From assembly GCF_012641365.1 (NCBI RefSeq), contig NZ_JABAIM010000002.1, positions 558,001 through 622,000 of the forward strand: 64,000 nucleotides of DNA. Direction: 5' to 3'. The notes beneath the pieces were generated by a model. It saw only the letters and a program-made list of their open reading frames with translations. It had not been told where the DNA came from and searched no databases. Below, piece by piece: positions 19,031 to 28,268 of the stretch (positions are counted from its first letter, which is position 1; every line of letters begins with the position of its first letter). This DNA is from Leeia aquatica. Lineage in GTDB: Bacteria > Pseudomonadota > Gammaproteobacteria > Burkholderiales > Leeiaceae. Both the position numbers and the translations under genes were made by a program.

Positions 19031-19070
19031 CCCATGAAAAAAGGCACCTTCGGGTGCCTTTTTTCATGGG
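19031..19070. terminator. bidirectional terminator between fabI and ppiD
   Basis: A perfect 18-bp stem (CCCATGAAAAAAGGCACC and its complement) closes on a TTCG tetraloop. The A/T runs on each arm allow termination in both directions, serving the converging fabI and ppiD. Confidence 0.92.
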
Positions 19071-19084
19071 AGTGACGCTTGGGC

Positions 19085-20917
19085 TTACTGTGCTTGCTGC
19101 AGCAGCTTGCTGTGCACTTCCACCTTCATCTCGCCTTGCAGCCACTTCTGGTATCCCAGCATTTCCTGCATGCCCATCGCCTGCGCCATCTGCAAGCGGA
19201 TCAGCTTGCGCAGCTCAGGCGTCAGCGCCGCCGGGGCTTCCACCTTGCTGATGCGCACCAGCCCTGAGCCCCCCTTGGGCAGATCAAGCACCACATAGGC
19301 CGGCAGCTTCTGGACCCCAGCAGCAAATACCGCCTTGAGGCTGGCTTCATTCAGCGGGCCTGGGTTAGCACGACTGACTTTCTCGACCGTCGACCAGTTG
19401 CCAGCAGGCTCCTGCCCGGCTTGGGCGGCTTTCAACCGTGATTCAGCCTCTGCACGCGCCAGCTTGGTCGCTTGCTGTTGCGTCAGCAGGCTGCGGATCA
19501 CCGGCGTCACTTCTGCCAGCGTCTTGGTACGGGCTGCCTCACGCGCCACTATGCGGGCGGCGAAGTAACGATTGGTCCCCAGCGGCACCATGGCGGTGTT
19601 ATAGCCTTTGAGCACATCCTGCTGGAACACGGCATCCCGCACTTCAGCCGTGTTCAGCTCCGCATTCAGCGCCAGCTTGCGGTCCATCCAGTCACTTTGC
19701 CGTACTTGCAGACCAAACTTGTCCGCCACCGGTTTCAGGCTCTTGCCCTGTTCCGTCAGCATATTGTCAAACGCGGTGGTGTCACGCGCTACCAGCTTGG
19801 CACCTTCCTGTTGTTTCAACTTCAGCTCAATCTGTGGTCGTGCGGCCTCCAGCCCCGTCGGCTTGATCTCCGTCACCTGCAGGATGTGGTAGCCAAAGCG
19901 GGACTCCACCACTTCACTGATACCGTTGAGCGGCAAACTGAACGCGGCCTTGTCGAGCGCAGCTTCACCCAGCTCCCCTTGATTGAGCACACCCAGATCG
20001 CCGCCATTCTCAGCAGAACTGCTGTCCTGTGACTGCACCTTGGCCACTGCAGCAAAATCCTGTGGCGCCTTCTTCAGTTCTGCCAGCAGCGCTTCCGCAT
20101 GCGCCTTGACCTTGGCTTTGTCTTCCGGCTTGGCATCCGCAGGCGCAGTCAGCATGATATGGCTGATGCGGCGTTGCGCCAGATCGTACAGTTTGGGATT
20201 CGCCTTGTACTCCGCTTCAACGGCACCCGCTGCCAGCTGGACCTTGGGCAGCTGGGAGTCGGCATCCAGAATCACGTACTCCAGCTTGACCCGCTCTGCC
20301 ACCGCATACTGGGCCAGATGCGTATCGTAATACTGCTTGATGGCTTTATCATCGAGCTTGACTGCCGCAGTGTAGTCCGTTGCCGGGATGGGCAGCAGGG
20401 CTATCTCGCGTTGTTGCCCACGCATTTGCCAATAGGCATCCACTTGGGCATTGCTGACCAGAGAGGATTCGGCCAGCGGCCCCAATACGTTACGGATCGC
20501 CAACTTCTCGCGCTGCTCCGCTTCAAAAGACGCTTCCGTGTAGCGCCCGGAGCCATTCAGCATTTGCTGGTAGCGTGCAAAATCAAACTTGCCCTTGACC
20601 TGGAACTCCGGCATCGCCTGGATCGTCTGCTGCACCACCGAGTCTGTCACCGCCAGCTGCAGGCGGCTAGCCTGGCGCGCCAGCATCTTTTCCTGGATCA
20701 TTTGCTGCAAAACGGCCTGCCGTTGCGCAGCATCGGCGTTACCTTGCAGCCGTCGCGCCAAGTCACGGATATCAATGCCATGTCCGTCCACCTCGGCCAC
20801 CGTGGTACTGCCAGGGCTATTCACATAGCCAGCCCCCAAGCCAATCACCATGGCGACAGTGACCGCACCCAGTACGATCTTGATGGCGGTGCGATTGTTC
20901 TCTACGAAATCAAACAT
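19085..20917 (-). CDS. ppiD: periplasmic folding chaperone PpiD (SurA_N/parvulin domains)
   Basis: PpiD is an inner-membrane-anchored periplasmic chaperone acting at the SecYEG exit. The 610-residue protein begins MFDFVENNRTAIKIVLGAVT, with one transmembrane helix at about residues 13-33. It then has a SurA_N-like chaperone region, one parvulin-type PPIase domain (about 255-355, with RISHIMLTAP and SRFGYHILQVTE) and a second degenerate parvulin-like region. The start ATG at 20917 is preceded by AGGA; the extension to 20956 is unlikely. Its position after hupB and tRNAs is classical. Whether the parvulin domain is catalytically active cannot be read from sequence. Confidence 0.93.
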   Translation of the reverse strand: MFDFVENNRTAIKIVLGAVTVAMVIGLGAGYVNSPGSTTVAEVDGHGIDIRDLARRLQGNADAAQRQAVLQQMIQEKMLARQASRLQLAVTDSVVQQTIQAMPEFQVKGKFDFARYQQMLNGSGRYTEASFEAEQREKLAIRNVLGPLAESSLVSNAQVDAYWQMRGQQREIALLPIPATDYTAAVKLDDKAIKQYYDTHLAQYAVAERVKLEYVILDADSQLPKVQLAAGAVEAEYKANPKLYDLAQRRISHIMLTAPADAKPEDKAKVKAHAEALLAELKKAPQDFAAVAKVQSQDSSSAENGGDLGVLNQGELGEAALDKAAFSLPLNGISEVVESRFGYHILQVTEIKPTGLEAARPQIELKLKQQEGAKLVARDTTAFDNMLTEQGKSLKPVADKFGLQVRQSDWMDRKLALNAELNTAEVRDAVFQQDVLKGYNTAMVPLGTNRYFAARIVAREAARTKTLAEVTPVIRSLLTQQQATKLARAEAESRLKAAQAGQEPAGNWSTVEKVSRANPGPLNEASLKAVFAAGVQKLPAYVVLDLPKGGSGLVRISKVEAPAALTPELRKLIRLQMAQAMGMQEMLGYQKWLQGEMKVEVHSKLLQQAQ

Positions 20918-20994
20918 CGGCGAATCCTGCGACAGGCCTGCCACTGCAGCAGGCAAGGGTTTGCAAAGCGGCTGAGCTTAACAGAAATCAGGAC

Positions 20995-21032
20995 AATGAA
21001 AAAGGGCAAGCTTGCGCTTGCCCTTTTTCATT
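20995..21032. terminator. terminator after the tRNA array
   Basis: A perfect 17-bp stem (AATGAAAAAGGGCAAGC and its complement) around TTGC, with an A run on one side and a T run on the other. It ends the minus-strand tRNA transcript just before ppiD. Confidence 0.9.
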
Positions 21033-21037
21033 ACTGC

Positions 21038-21114
21038 TGGCGGAGCGGACGGGGCTCGAACCCGCGACCCCCGGCGTGACAGGCCGGTATTCTGACCAAC
21101 TGAACTACCGCTCC
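21038..21114 (-). tRNA. tRNA-Asp (GTC), copy 1
   Basis: A 77-nt tRNA on the minus strand with acceptor stem GGAGCGG/CCGCTCC, anticodon GTC in a 7-base loop and encoded CCA. It is identical to the copy at 21281-21357. Confidence 0.96.
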
Positions 21115-21171
21115 AAACTGTTGGACCTGCAGGTTTTCCTGCACATCCGGCGTCTTGCGACACCAAATTCG

Positions 21172-21246
21172 TGGTGGGCGATACTGGGATCGAACCAGTG
21201 ACCCCTGCCGTGTGAAGGCAGTGCTCTACCCCTGAGCTAACCGCCC
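21172..21246 (-). tRNA. tRNA-Val (CAC)
   Basis: A 75-nt tRNA with acceptor stem GGGCGGT/ATCGCCC, anticodon loop TTCACAC (anticodon CAC, reading GTG) and encoded CCA. It sits between the two tRNA-Asp copies. Confidence 0.94.
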
Positions 21247-21280
21247 GAACCTGGGTGGCGATTCCGATTTCAAGCTTGTT

Positions 21281-21357
21281 TGGCGGAGCGGACGGGGCTC
21301 GAACCCGCGACCCCCGGCGTGACAGGCCGGTATTCTGACCAACTGAACTACCGCTCC
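21281..21357 (-). tRNA. tRNA-Asp (GTC), copy 2
   Basis: 77 nt, identical over its full length to the copy at 21038-21114. It is the first gene after the promoter at 21388-21416. Confidence 0.96.
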
Positions 21358-21387
21358 GCAGTCAGGCTTGAATCGAAAAGAGCGCGC

Positions 21388-21416
21388 ATTTTAGCGAGGC
21401 ATTTTGTGTTTGTCTA
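21388..21416 (-). promoter_or_regulatory. stable-RNA promoter for the tRNA-Asp/Val/Asp array
   Basis: Minus strand: TAGACA (5 of 6), exactly 17 bp, TAAAAT (5 of 6), then a GCGCGC discriminator. A GC-rich discriminator is the known mark of stringently controlled rRNA and tRNA promoters. Confidence 0.8.
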
Positions 21417-21471
21417 CCACTTTTTCAAACACATTTTTACATCAAAAATCCGCCTCACTGCGCTTTCTTGA

Positions 21472-21547
21472 TGGTGGGTGCTGACGGGGTCGAACCGCCG
21501 ACCGCCTCCTTGTAAGGGAGATGCTCTACCAACTGAGCTAAGCACCC
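21472..21547 (-). tRNA. tRNA-Val (TAC)
   Basis: A 76-nt tRNA with acceptor stem GGGTGCT/AGCACCC, anticodon loop CTTACAA (anticodon TAC) and encoded CCA. It lies 44 bp after hupB and upstream of the promoter of the other three tRNAs, so it is probably cotranscribed with hupB. Confidence 0.95.
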
Positions 21548-21591
21548 GACTCGTGATTGCTGCACCGCAGCGCTGCAATCACGAAAGACAA

Positions 21592-21870
21592 TCAGTTTAC
21601 AGCATCTTTCAGAGATTTACCAGCCCTGAATTTAGGAGATTTTGCAGCCTTGATGTTGATCGGCTTGCCGGTACGCGGATTACGGCCGCTGCGCGCAGCA
21701 CGTTCGCCCACGTAGAAGGTACCAAAGCCCACCAGGGTCACCATGTCGCCACGTGCCAGCGAGTTCTTCACGGCAACCAGAGCGGCATCCAGAGCACGGC
21801 CAGCAGCCGCCTTGGAAATTTCTGCCGTCGCTGCGATTTCATCGATCAGTTCGGATTTGTTCACTTCCAT
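21592..21870 (-). CDS. hupB: DNA-binding protein HU-beta
   Basis: HU is a histone-like nucleoid protein that bends DNA. The 92-residue product starts [20 protein letters not shown] and has the conserved VGFGTF and the DNA-embracing arm [20 protein letters not shown] precedes the ATG at 21870; the reading from 21927 would start inside the promoter. It follows lon, as in E. coli, and has its own strong promoter. Confidence 0.96.
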   Translation of the reverse strand: MEVNKSELIDEIAATAEISKAAAGRALDAALVAVKNSLARGDMVTLVGFGTFYVGERAARSGRNPRTGKPINIKAAKSPKFRAGKSLKDAVN

Positions 21871-21910
21871 CCCCTTCCAGTTTGGGTTTAAAGACGTTAC
21901 CAGCACAAGC

Positions 21911-21940
21911 TTTATAGCAAGCCCCAAATTGGCATGTCAA
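21911..21940 (-). promoter_or_regulatory. strong sigma70 promoter of hupB
   Basis: Minus strand: a perfect TTGACA, an 18-bp spacer, and TATAAA preceded by TGC (extended -10). This would give a leader of about 35 nt before the hupB ATG. Confidence 0.82.
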
Positions 21941-22040
21941 GCATAGAACCCAGCAAACATGCGGCTTGGCGGCAAATTTGTGTGTCGAAACGGCCCAAAC
22001 GGGCTGAAATACCACATTCTCAGCCGAAATCAGACGTCAT

Positions 22041-22081
22041 AAAACAAAAGACCGACACATCGTTGTGTCGGTCTTTTGTTT
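22041..22081 (-). terminator. rho-independent terminator after lon
   Basis: An 18-bp perfect stem (core AAAGACCGACACA and its complement, TCGT loop) with a T-rich 3' arm, 15 bp after the lon stop. It isolates lon from the hupB promoter. Confidence 0.9.
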
Positions 22082-22095
22082 GGGTGTGCGACGCT

Positions 22096-24516
22096 TTAAT
22101 GCTTGAGTGGCGCCGCAGCGGTACTGTCCGCCGCACTACCCGGCAAGGCCTCAGCCACAGGTTTATCTGCCTCCGGCAAAGGCTCTGGCTGCCGTTCCAG
22201 CGCCAACTCCAGCACTTGATCGATCCATTTCACCGGGTGAATGGTCAGCTTGTGCTTGATGTTGTCCGGAATGTCGACCAGGTCCTTCACGTTTTCCTGC
22301 GGGATCAACACATTCTTGATGCCGCCGCGATGGGCTGCCAGCAGCTTCTCTTTCAGGCCACCAATGGCCAGCACCTCGCCACGCAGCGTGATTTCACCGG
22401 TCATCGCCACGTCGCAGCGCACCGGAATGCCGGTCAGCGAGCTGACCATGGCGGTGGTGATGGCGATACCAGCCGAAGGACCGTCCTTCGGCGTCGCCCC
22501 TTCCGGCAAGTGAATGTGCACATCCTGCTTCTGGTAAAACTCTGGATCGATCCCCAGTCGCTGGGCGCGGCTGCGCACCACCGTACGTGCCGCCTGGATC
22601 GACTCCTGCATCACGTCACCCAGCTGCCCGGTCTGGATCATGTTGCCCTTACCAGCCATCACCGCACTTTCCACCGTCAGCAGTTCCCCACCGACCTCGG
22701 TCCAGGCCAGACCGGTCACTTGCCCCACCTGATTGGTCTGCTCGGCAATGCCGTAGCTGTAGCGGCGCACCCCGAGGTATTTGTCCAGGTTGCGCGCAGT
22801 AACACTGGCCTTGCCATCCTTCGGCTTCATCACACGTGCCTTGACCACCTTGCGCGCCACCTTGCCGATCTCGCGCTCCAGTCCACGTACCCCGGCTTCC
22901 CGGGTGTAGTAGCGCACGATATCGCGTACTGCGCTCTCGGCAATGCTGCACTCCTCGGCCTTGAGACCATTGGCTTCCAGCTGCTTCGGAACCAGATAGT
23001 TCAGCGCAATATTGACCTTCTCGTCCTCGGTGTAACCGGCCAGACGGATGATTTCCATCCGGTCCAGCAAAGGACCAGGGATGTTCAGCGAGTTGGCGGT
23101 GGCCACAAACATCACATCCGACAGGTCGTATTCCACTTCAGCGTAATGGTCCACAAACGTGCTGTTCTGCTCCGGGTCCAGCACTTCGAGCAAGGCACTC
23201 GACGGGTCTCCCCGGAAATCCTGACCCAGCTTGTCGACTTCATCGAGCAGGAACAAGGGATTCTTCACCGCCACCTTGGTCATGTTCTGCAGGATCTTGC
23301 CGGGCATTGAGCCAATGTAGGTACGGCGGTGACCACGAATCTCGGCCTCATCGCGCACCCCACCCAGACTCATGCGTACAAACTTGCGGCCAGTGGCCTT
23401 GGCAATACTTTGCCCCAGCGAAGTCTTGCCCACCCCCGGCGGCCCGACCAGGCACAGGATCGGCGCCTTGACCCGGTCCACCCGCTGCTGCACGGCGAGA
23501 TATTCAATGATGCGTTCTTTGACCCGGTCCAGACCGTAGTGGTCGGCATCCAGCACATTTTCTGCTGCCGCCAGATCCTTGCTGATCTTGGTCTTCTTCT
23601 TCCACGGCAGATTGGTCAGCGTCTCGATATAGTTGCGCACCACCGAAGCCTCTGCCGACATCGGTGACATCAGCTTGAGCTTCTTCAGCTCGCTTTCTGC
23701 CTTTTCGCGGGCATCCTTCGGCATGTGAGCGGCCTTGATGCGGCGCTCCAGCTCATCCAGATCGCCGTCCTCATCACCCTCACCCAGCTCTTTCTGGATG
23801 GCCTTGACCTGTTCGTTCAGGTAATACTCGCGCTGGCTTTTCTCCATCTGCCGCTTCACACGGCCACGGATGCGCTTCTCGACCTGCAGGATGTCGATTT
23901 CCGACTCCATCAGGCTGAGCAAATGCTCCAGCCGACGCCCCACCTCGAACATCTCCAGAATGTCCTGCTTCTGTTCCAGCTTGAGCGGCAAGTGCGCGGC
24001 CACGGTATCCGCCAGGCGGCCTGCACTTTCAATACCCGCCAGCGAGGTCAACACTTCCGGCGGGATTTTCTTGTTCAGCTTCACATACTGATCACACTGG
24101 GCCAGCATGGCACGGCGCATGGCTTCCAGCTCAGGCGCATCACCCGATGGTGTCTCCACCGGAACAGCCTGCGCTGAGAAGTAGCCTTCCTGATCGGAAA
24201 CCGCCGCCACTTGCGCGCGCTCGCTGCCTTCCACCAGTACCTTGACGGTGCCATCCGGCAGTTTCAGCATTTGCAGGATGGTGGCCACAGTACCAATATC
24301 GTACAGGTCCTCGGCAGACGGCTCATCTTTGGCAGCTGACTTTTGAGCCAGCAGCAGAATGGTTTTATCGCCCTCCATCGCGGCTTCCAGTGCCTTGATG
24401 GATTTGGCCCGCCCCACGAACAAGGGGATCACCATGTGGGGGAAGACCACCACATCGCGCAGCGGGAGCAAAGGCAGGTGCAGGGTTTTATCCTGCTGGA
24501 GTGTAGCTTCGGTCAT
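22096..24516 (-). CDS. lon: ATP-dependent endopeptidase La (Lon protease)
   Basis: Lon degrades misfolded and regulatory proteins in the cytoplasm. The 806-residue protein has the N-terminal substrate-recognition domain ([19 protein letters not shown]), a coiled-coil segment, and the AAA+ module with Walker [12 protein letters not shown] near residue 357 and Walker [10 protein letters not shown]. The Ser-Lys protease domain has catalytic Ser681 in [11 protein letters not shown] divergent C-terminal tail of about 35 residues is rich in Ala, Pro and Glu. It is encoded behind clpX but separated by a terminator, and a heat-shock-type promoter lies just upstream. Confidence 0.97.
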   Translation of the reverse strand: MTEATLQQDKTLHLPLLPLRDVVVFPHMVIPLFVGRAKSIKALEAAMEGDKTILLLAQKSAAKDEPSAEDLYDIGTVATILQMLKLPDGTVKVLVEGSERAQVAAVSDQEGYFSAQAVPVETPSGDAPELEAMRRAMLAQCDQYVKLNKKIPPEVLTSLAGIESAGRLADTVAAHLPLKLEQKQDILEMFEVGRRLEHLLSLMESEIDILQVEKRIRGRVKRQMEKSQREYYLNEQVKAIQKELGEGDEDGDLDELERRIKAAHMPKDAREKAESELKKLKLMSPMSAEASVVRNYIETLTNLPWKKKTKISKDLAAAENVLDADHYGLDRVKERIIEYLAVQQRVDRVKAPILCLVGPPGVGKTSLGQSIAKATGRKFVRMSLGGVRDEAEIRGHRRTYIGSMPGKILQNMTKVAVKNPLFLLDEVDKLGQDFRGDPSSALLEVLDPEQNSTFVDHYAEVEYDLSDVMFVATANSLNIPGPLLDRMEIIRLAGYTEDEKVNIALNYLVPKQLEANGLKAEECSIAESAVRDIVRYYTREAGVRGLEREIGKVARKVVKARVMKPKDGKASVTARNLDKYLGVRRYSYGIAEQTNQVGQVTGLAWTEVGGELLTVESAVMAGKGNMIQTGQLGDVMQESIQAARTVVRSRAQRLGIDPEFYQKQDVHIHLPEGATPKDGPSAGIAITTAMVSSLTGIPVRCDVAMTGEITLRGEVLAIGGLKEKLLAAHRGGIKNVLIPQENVKDLVDIPDNIKHKLTIHPVKWIDQVLELALERQPEPLPEADKPVAEALPGSAADSTAAAPLKH

Positions 24517-24547
24517 TGCAGACTCGCTTCAGGGACATTACTCAAGC

Positions 24548-24575
24548 AGATGGCAGCGAAACGCCGGAATTCAAG
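24548..24575 (-). promoter_or_regulatory. sigma32 (heat-shock) type promoter of lon
   Basis: Minus strand: CTTGAAT, a 13-bp spacer, then TGCCATCT. This matches the RpoH consensus CTTGAAA-N13-CCCCATNT at 12 of its 14 specified positions. The start would be about 25 nt before the lon ATG. Confidence 0.7.
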
Positions 24576-24635
24576 GGGCAAAATGCAGGGAATTCACCCC
24601 CTCGCCCATGCTACCCTCTCCACCCACAAAACAAA

Positions 24636-24663
24636 ACAGCCAGTGTGTCACCACACTGGCTGT
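24636..24663 (-). terminator. rho-independent terminator after clpX
   Basis: A 12-bp stem ACAGCCAGTGTG and its complement around a 4-base loop, followed on the minus strand by a TTTTGTTTT tract, 26 bp after the clpX stop. Confidence 0.88.
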
Positions 24664-24688
24664 CTGGACAAACGGCGCAGCGCGAAGT

Positions 24689-25954
24689 TCAGCCGGCTTC
24701 TGGCAAACGCGCGGCTTCTTCGGCATAGACCAGCAAGGGCTGGCTGTCGCCTTCGATCACCGACTCGTCCACCACCACTTTGGCGACGTTTTTCATCGAC
24801 GGCAGCTCATACATGGTATCCAGCAGGGCGCCTTCTACGATGGAACGCAGGCCGCGGGCCCCCGTCTTACGCTTGATGGCGCGCAGCGCAATCGCGTGCA
24901 GCGCTTGCTCGCGCAGCTCCAGCTCCACGCCTTCCAGCGAGAACAGCCGCTGGTACTGTTTGACCAGGGCATTCTTCGGCTGTGTCAGAATGGTGATCAG
25001 TGCGTGCTCGTCCAGCTCTGCCAGGGTGGCCACGACCGGCAAACGGCCCACCAGTTCCGGAATCAGACCGAACTTGATCAGGTCTTCTGGTTCCACTTCC
25101 TTGAACAGGGAGGAGGCGCTGCGACTGTCGTCCTTGCTGCGTACCTGCGCACCAAAGCCGATCCCGCCCTTTTCGGTTCGATCGCGGATCACCTTTTCCA
25201 GGCCATCAAACGCACCACCACAAATGAACAGGATGTTGGTGGTATCAACCTGGATGAATTCCTGGCTCGGGTGCTTGCGGCCACCTTGCGGCGGAACGGA
25301 CGCAATCGTGCCTTCGATCAACTTCAGCAGGGCTTGCTGTACGCCCTCACCGGACACATCCCGCGTAATCGACGGGTTATCCGACTTGCGGGAGATCTTG
25401 TCGATTTCGTCGATGTAAACAATGCCACGCTGCGCCTTGTCCACATCGTAGTCGCACTTCTGCAGCAGCTTCTGGATGATGTTCTCAACGTCCTCGCCGA
25501 CATAACCAGCCTCGGTCAGGGTGGTGGCATCGGCCATCACGAACGGTACGTTGAGCAAACGTGCCAGCGTCTGTGCCAGCAAGGTCTTGCCGGAGCCAGT
25601 CGGCCCCACCAGCAGGATGTTGCTCTTGGCCAGCTCGACATCATCTTTCTTCGGCGGATTGGCCAGGCGCTTGTAATGGTTGTACACCGCCACCGCCAAC
25701 GCTTTCTTGGCGTACTCCTGGCCGATCACATACTGGTCCAGCTCGGAACGCAGCTCGGCCGGGGTCGGCAGGCGGGCCTCGCCGCTCACACCAGCCGATT
25801 GGCCCTGCAACTCTTCCCGGATGATGTCATTGCACAGGTCGATACACTCGTTGCAGATAAAGACCTGTGGGCCGGCGATCAACTTGGTGACTTCGTGCTG
25901 GCTCTTGCCGCAGAAGGAACAATAGAGCAACTTCTCGTCGCCGTTTTTGCTCAT
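24689..25954 (-). CDS. clpX: ATP-dependent Clp protease ATP-binding subunit ClpX
   Basis: ClpX is the AAA+ unfoldase that feeds ClpP. The 421-residue protein has the N-terminal zinc-binding domain with Cys12, Cys15, Cys34 and Cys37. It also has Walker [13 protein letters not shown], Walker [12 protein letters not shown], the pore loop GYVG, the RKH loop and the IGF loop (KGGIGFGAQ) that docks on ClpP. It follows clpP by 135 bp and ends in a terminator. Confidence 0.97.
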   Translation of the reverse strand: MSKNGDEKLLYCSFCGKSQHEVTKLIAGPQVFICNECIDLCNDIIREELQGQSAGVSGEARLPTPAELRSELDQYVIGQEYAKKALAVAVYNHYKRLANPPKKDDVELAKSNILLVGPTGSGKTLLAQTLARLLNVPFVMADATTLTEAGYVGEDVENIIQKLLQKCDYDVDKAQRGIVYIDEIDKISRKSDNPSITRDVSGEGVQQALLKLIEGTIASVPPQGGRKHPSQEFIQVDTTNILFICGGAFDGLEKVIRDRTEKGGIGFGAQVRSKDDSRSASSLFKEVEPEDLIKFGLIPELVGRLPVVATLAELDEHALITILTQPKNALVKQYQRLFSLEGVELELREQALHAIALRAIKRKTGARGLRSIVEGALLDTMYELPSMKNVAKVVVDESVIEGDSQPLLVYAEEAARLPEAG

Positions 25955-25989
25955 GGAAAACCTCTAGAAACCGCGTGTTGCAAAGACAG

Positions 25990-26025
25990 ATGCCGTCGCC
26001 CGGGACTGCGCCAAGACGACGGCAT
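25990..26025 (-). other. intercistronic hairpin between clpP and clpX
   Basis: A 9-bp inverted repeat ATGCCGTCG/CGACGGCAT with an 18-base loop and no T tract lies between the two genes. It is likely an RNA processing or stability element rather than a terminator. Confidence 0.5.
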
Positions 26026-26089
26026 GATCACGTTACATTTCCGATTGTGCGCTGAGCAGCCAGTTTTGCCAAGCCGTTTCGTCCGCCAC

Positions 26090-26734
26090 TCAAGCCTGAC
26101 GGGAAGTCAGCACCTGATCAATCAAACCATAGGTTTGAGCCTGATCCGCGTCCATGTAGTTGTCACGGTCGGTATCACGCTCGATGGTCTCGACAGTCTG
26201 ACCCGTGTGCTTGGCCAACAGTTCATTCATGCGTGCCTTGGTTTTCAACAAGGCGCGGGCATGAATTTCGATGTCCGACACCTGCCCGCTCAAGCCACCA
26301 CCCGCCAGCAGCGGTTGATGAATCAGAATGCGCGAGTTCGGCAGCGAAAACCGCTTGCCTGGCGCACCGGACGCCAGCAGGAAAGCACCCATGCTGGCGG
26401 CCATGCCGATGCACAGCGTAGACACATGCGGCTTGATGAACTGCATGGTGTCGTAGATCGACATCCCGGCCGAGATGGAGCCCCCTGGCGAATTGATGTA
26501 CAGGGAGATGTCCTTGTCCGGGTTTTCCGACTCCAGAAACAACAGCTGCGCCACCACCACATTGGCGGTGGCGTCGTCGATCGGTCCGACCAGAAAAATC
26601 ACCCGCTCACGCAGCAAGCGCGAGTAGATGTCGTAGGCGCGCTCACCGCGCCCGCTTTGCTCGATGACCATCGGCACATAGCCGAGGCCCTGCGGCTCAA
26701 CTCCGGTACTGCCGATCATGCCGTGTTTATGCAT
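26090..26734 (-). CDS. clpP: ATP-dependent Clp protease proteolytic subunit ClpP
   Basis: ClpP forms the two-ring serine protease chamber. The 214-residue product has catalytic Ser114 in GMAASMGAF, His139 in RILIHQPL and the Asp within ERDTDRD. I chose the ATG at 26734, which overlaps the tig stop as ATGCATAA and suggests translational coupling. A GTG at 26746 or an ATG at 26719 is also possible. It shares the transcript with tig and clpX. Confidence 0.96.
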   Translation of the reverse strand: MHKHGMIGSTGVEPQGLGYVPMVIEQSGRGERAYDIYSRLLRERVIFLVGPIDDATANVVVAQLLFLESENPDKDISLYINSPGGSISAGMSIYDTMQFIKPHVSTLCIGMAASMGAFLLASGAPGKRFSLPNSRILIHQPLLAGGGLSGQVSDIEIHARALLKTKARMNELLAKHTGQTVETIERDTDRDNYMDADQAQTYGLIDQVLTSRQA

Positions 26735-28037
26735 TCTGGTTTGCACCCATCAGTTCATCAAAAGAGAAGGACTTCTCTTCCACTTTAGCACGGGACAGCA
26801 CCCAAGCCACCACGTTGTCTTCCGTGGCCAGCGACTCCGGCCCTTCCAGACGGCTGGCGTCGGCATAGTACCAACGTACCACATCTTCCGGCTGCTCGTA
26901 GCTGGCGGCAAAATCGTCGATCACCGCACGCACTTGTTCCGGCTTGGCACGCAGATCCTGGCTGTCTACCAGCTCGGACAGGATCAGGCCCAGTGCCACA
27001 CGACGCTCGGCTTCCTTGGTGAACAGGTCAGTCGGGAACGGCATCTTGCTGACGTCCATCCCACGGGACTGGAAGTCCTTCTTGGTTTGTTCAGCCAGGC
27101 GCTGCACTTCCAGTGCGACCAGTGCTTTCGGCAATTCCAGCGGGGTAACGTCCAGCAGGGCAGCCAGCACCACATCCTTGGTCTTGGCCTTCAGGCGACG
27201 TGCCACTTCACGCTCGACGTTCTCGCGGATTTCCTTCTTCATCTGCTCGACGTTACCATCGGCCACACCCAGCAGCTTGGCAAAGGCCTCGTCCACTTCC
27301 GGCAGCACGGCCTCAGAAACCGACTTCACGGTGATGGTGAACTGTGCAGTCTTGCCAGCCACATCTTTGCCGTGATAGTCCGCCGGGAAGGCCAGATCGA
27401 ATTCCTTGGCTTCGCCCGCCTTCAGACCTTGGGCTGCGGCTTCAAACTCCGGCAGCATTTGGCCTTGGCCGAGGGTGAACGGGAAGTCTTCCGACGAACC
27501 ACCGGCAAAAGCTACGCCGTCAATCTTGCCAACAAAGTCCACCACCAGGCGATCGCCCTCCTTGGCAGCGCGATCCACGGCGCTGTAGGTCACGCGTTGC
27601 TTGCGCAGCACGTCGATGGTCTTTTGCACGGCTTCGTCGGTCACTTCAGTTACCGGCTTTTCCACCGTTTTGTCAGCCAGTTCGCCAACCTTCACGTCCG
27701 GGTACACTTCAAACACGGCAGCGAACTCGAATGCTTCACCGTTTTCGCCTTCAACCGCTTCAAAGCGCGGATAACCCGCCACTTTCAGCTGGTTTTCACG
27801 TACAGCGTCAGTAAAGCTGGCGTTAACGGTGTCGTTCATCACGTCTTCACGCACTTGCAGGCCGTAATTCTGTGCCACCACCTTCATCGGGGCCTTGCCC
27901 GGACGGAAGCCCTGTACCTTGGCGGTACGGGCCACTTTCTTCAGGCGGTTTTCCACCTCAACGTCGATCTTGGCGAACGGCACCGCGATCTTGATGCGGC
28001 GCTCCAGGTTGCTCAGGGTTTCCACGTTGACTTGCAT
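26727..28037 (-). CDS. tig: trigger factor (ribosome-associated chaperone)
   Basis: Trigger factor binds ribosomal protein L23 and shields nascent chains. The 436-residue protein starts [20 protein letters not shown], has the ribosome-binding signature GFRPGKAPM (about residues 43-51), a central FKBP-type PPIase domain (about 150-245, with [14 protein letters not shown]) and the helical C-terminal chaperone region. AAGGA precedes the ATG at 28037; the reading from 28136 would run into the tRNA-Leu gene. It heads tig-clpP-clpX. Confidence 0.97.
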   Translation of the reverse strand: MQVNVETLSNLERRIKIAVPFAKIDVEVENRLKKVARTAKVQGFRPGKAPMKVVAQNYGLQVREDVMNDTVNASFTDAVRENQLKVAGYPRFEAVEGENGEAFEFAAVFEVYPDVKVGELADKTVEKPVTEVTDEAVQKTIDVLRKQRVTYSAVDRAAKEGDRLVVDFVGKIDGVAFAGGSSEDFPFTLGQGQMLPEFEAAAQGLKAGEAKEFDLAFPADYHGKDVAGKTAQFTITVKSVSEAVLPEVDEAFAKLLGVADGNVEQMKKEIRENVEREVARRLKAKTKDVVLAALLDVTPLELPKALVALEVQRLAEQTKKDFQSRGMDVSKMPFPTDLFTKEAERRVALGLILSELVDSQDLRAKPEQVRAVIDDFAASYEQPEDVVRWYYADASRLEGPESLATEDNVVAWVLSRAKVEEKSFSFDELMGANQNA

Positions 28038-28106
28038 TTTTACCAAATCCTTGATTAATCCAGGGTTATGCACACAGCCGTGCAGTTTTTCAGGCCTTGT
28101 CCAGGC

Positions 28107-28191
28107 TGGTGCGAAAGGCGAGACTCGAACTCGCACACCTTGCGGCGCTGGAACCTAAATCCAGTGCGTCTACCAATTCCGCCACTTTCGC
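28107..28191 (-). tRNA. tRNA-Leu (TAG)
   Basis: An 85-nt class II tRNA with acceptor GCGAAAG/CTTTCGC, anticodon loop TTTAGGT (anticodon TAG, reading CTA/CTG), a long variable arm and encoded CCA. It lies 69 bp upstream of tig with no terminator between, so tig may be read from its promoter. Confidence 0.95.
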
Positions 28192-28223
28192 TCAGGGCAT
28201 GCCCGATTTCGGGAAGTTGGGGA

Positions 28224-28252
28224 TTATTACACAAGCCTTGGCAAGGTCACAA
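28224..28252 (-). promoter_or_regulatory. promoter of tRNA-Leu (and possibly tig-clpP-clpX)
   Basis: Minus strand: TTGTGA (4 of 6), 17 bp, TAATAA. Shifting by one gives TGT plus AATAAT, an extended -10. It lies about 33 bp before the tRNA 5' end. Confidence 0.6.
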
Positions 28253-28268
28253 CCTCGCCAGTCGTGTT

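Noticed and set aside
24359-26788. An 809-codon open frame antisense to clpX and clpP
   Set aside because: The opposite strand carries clpX and clpP with all catalytic residues; the antisense product has shadow composition.
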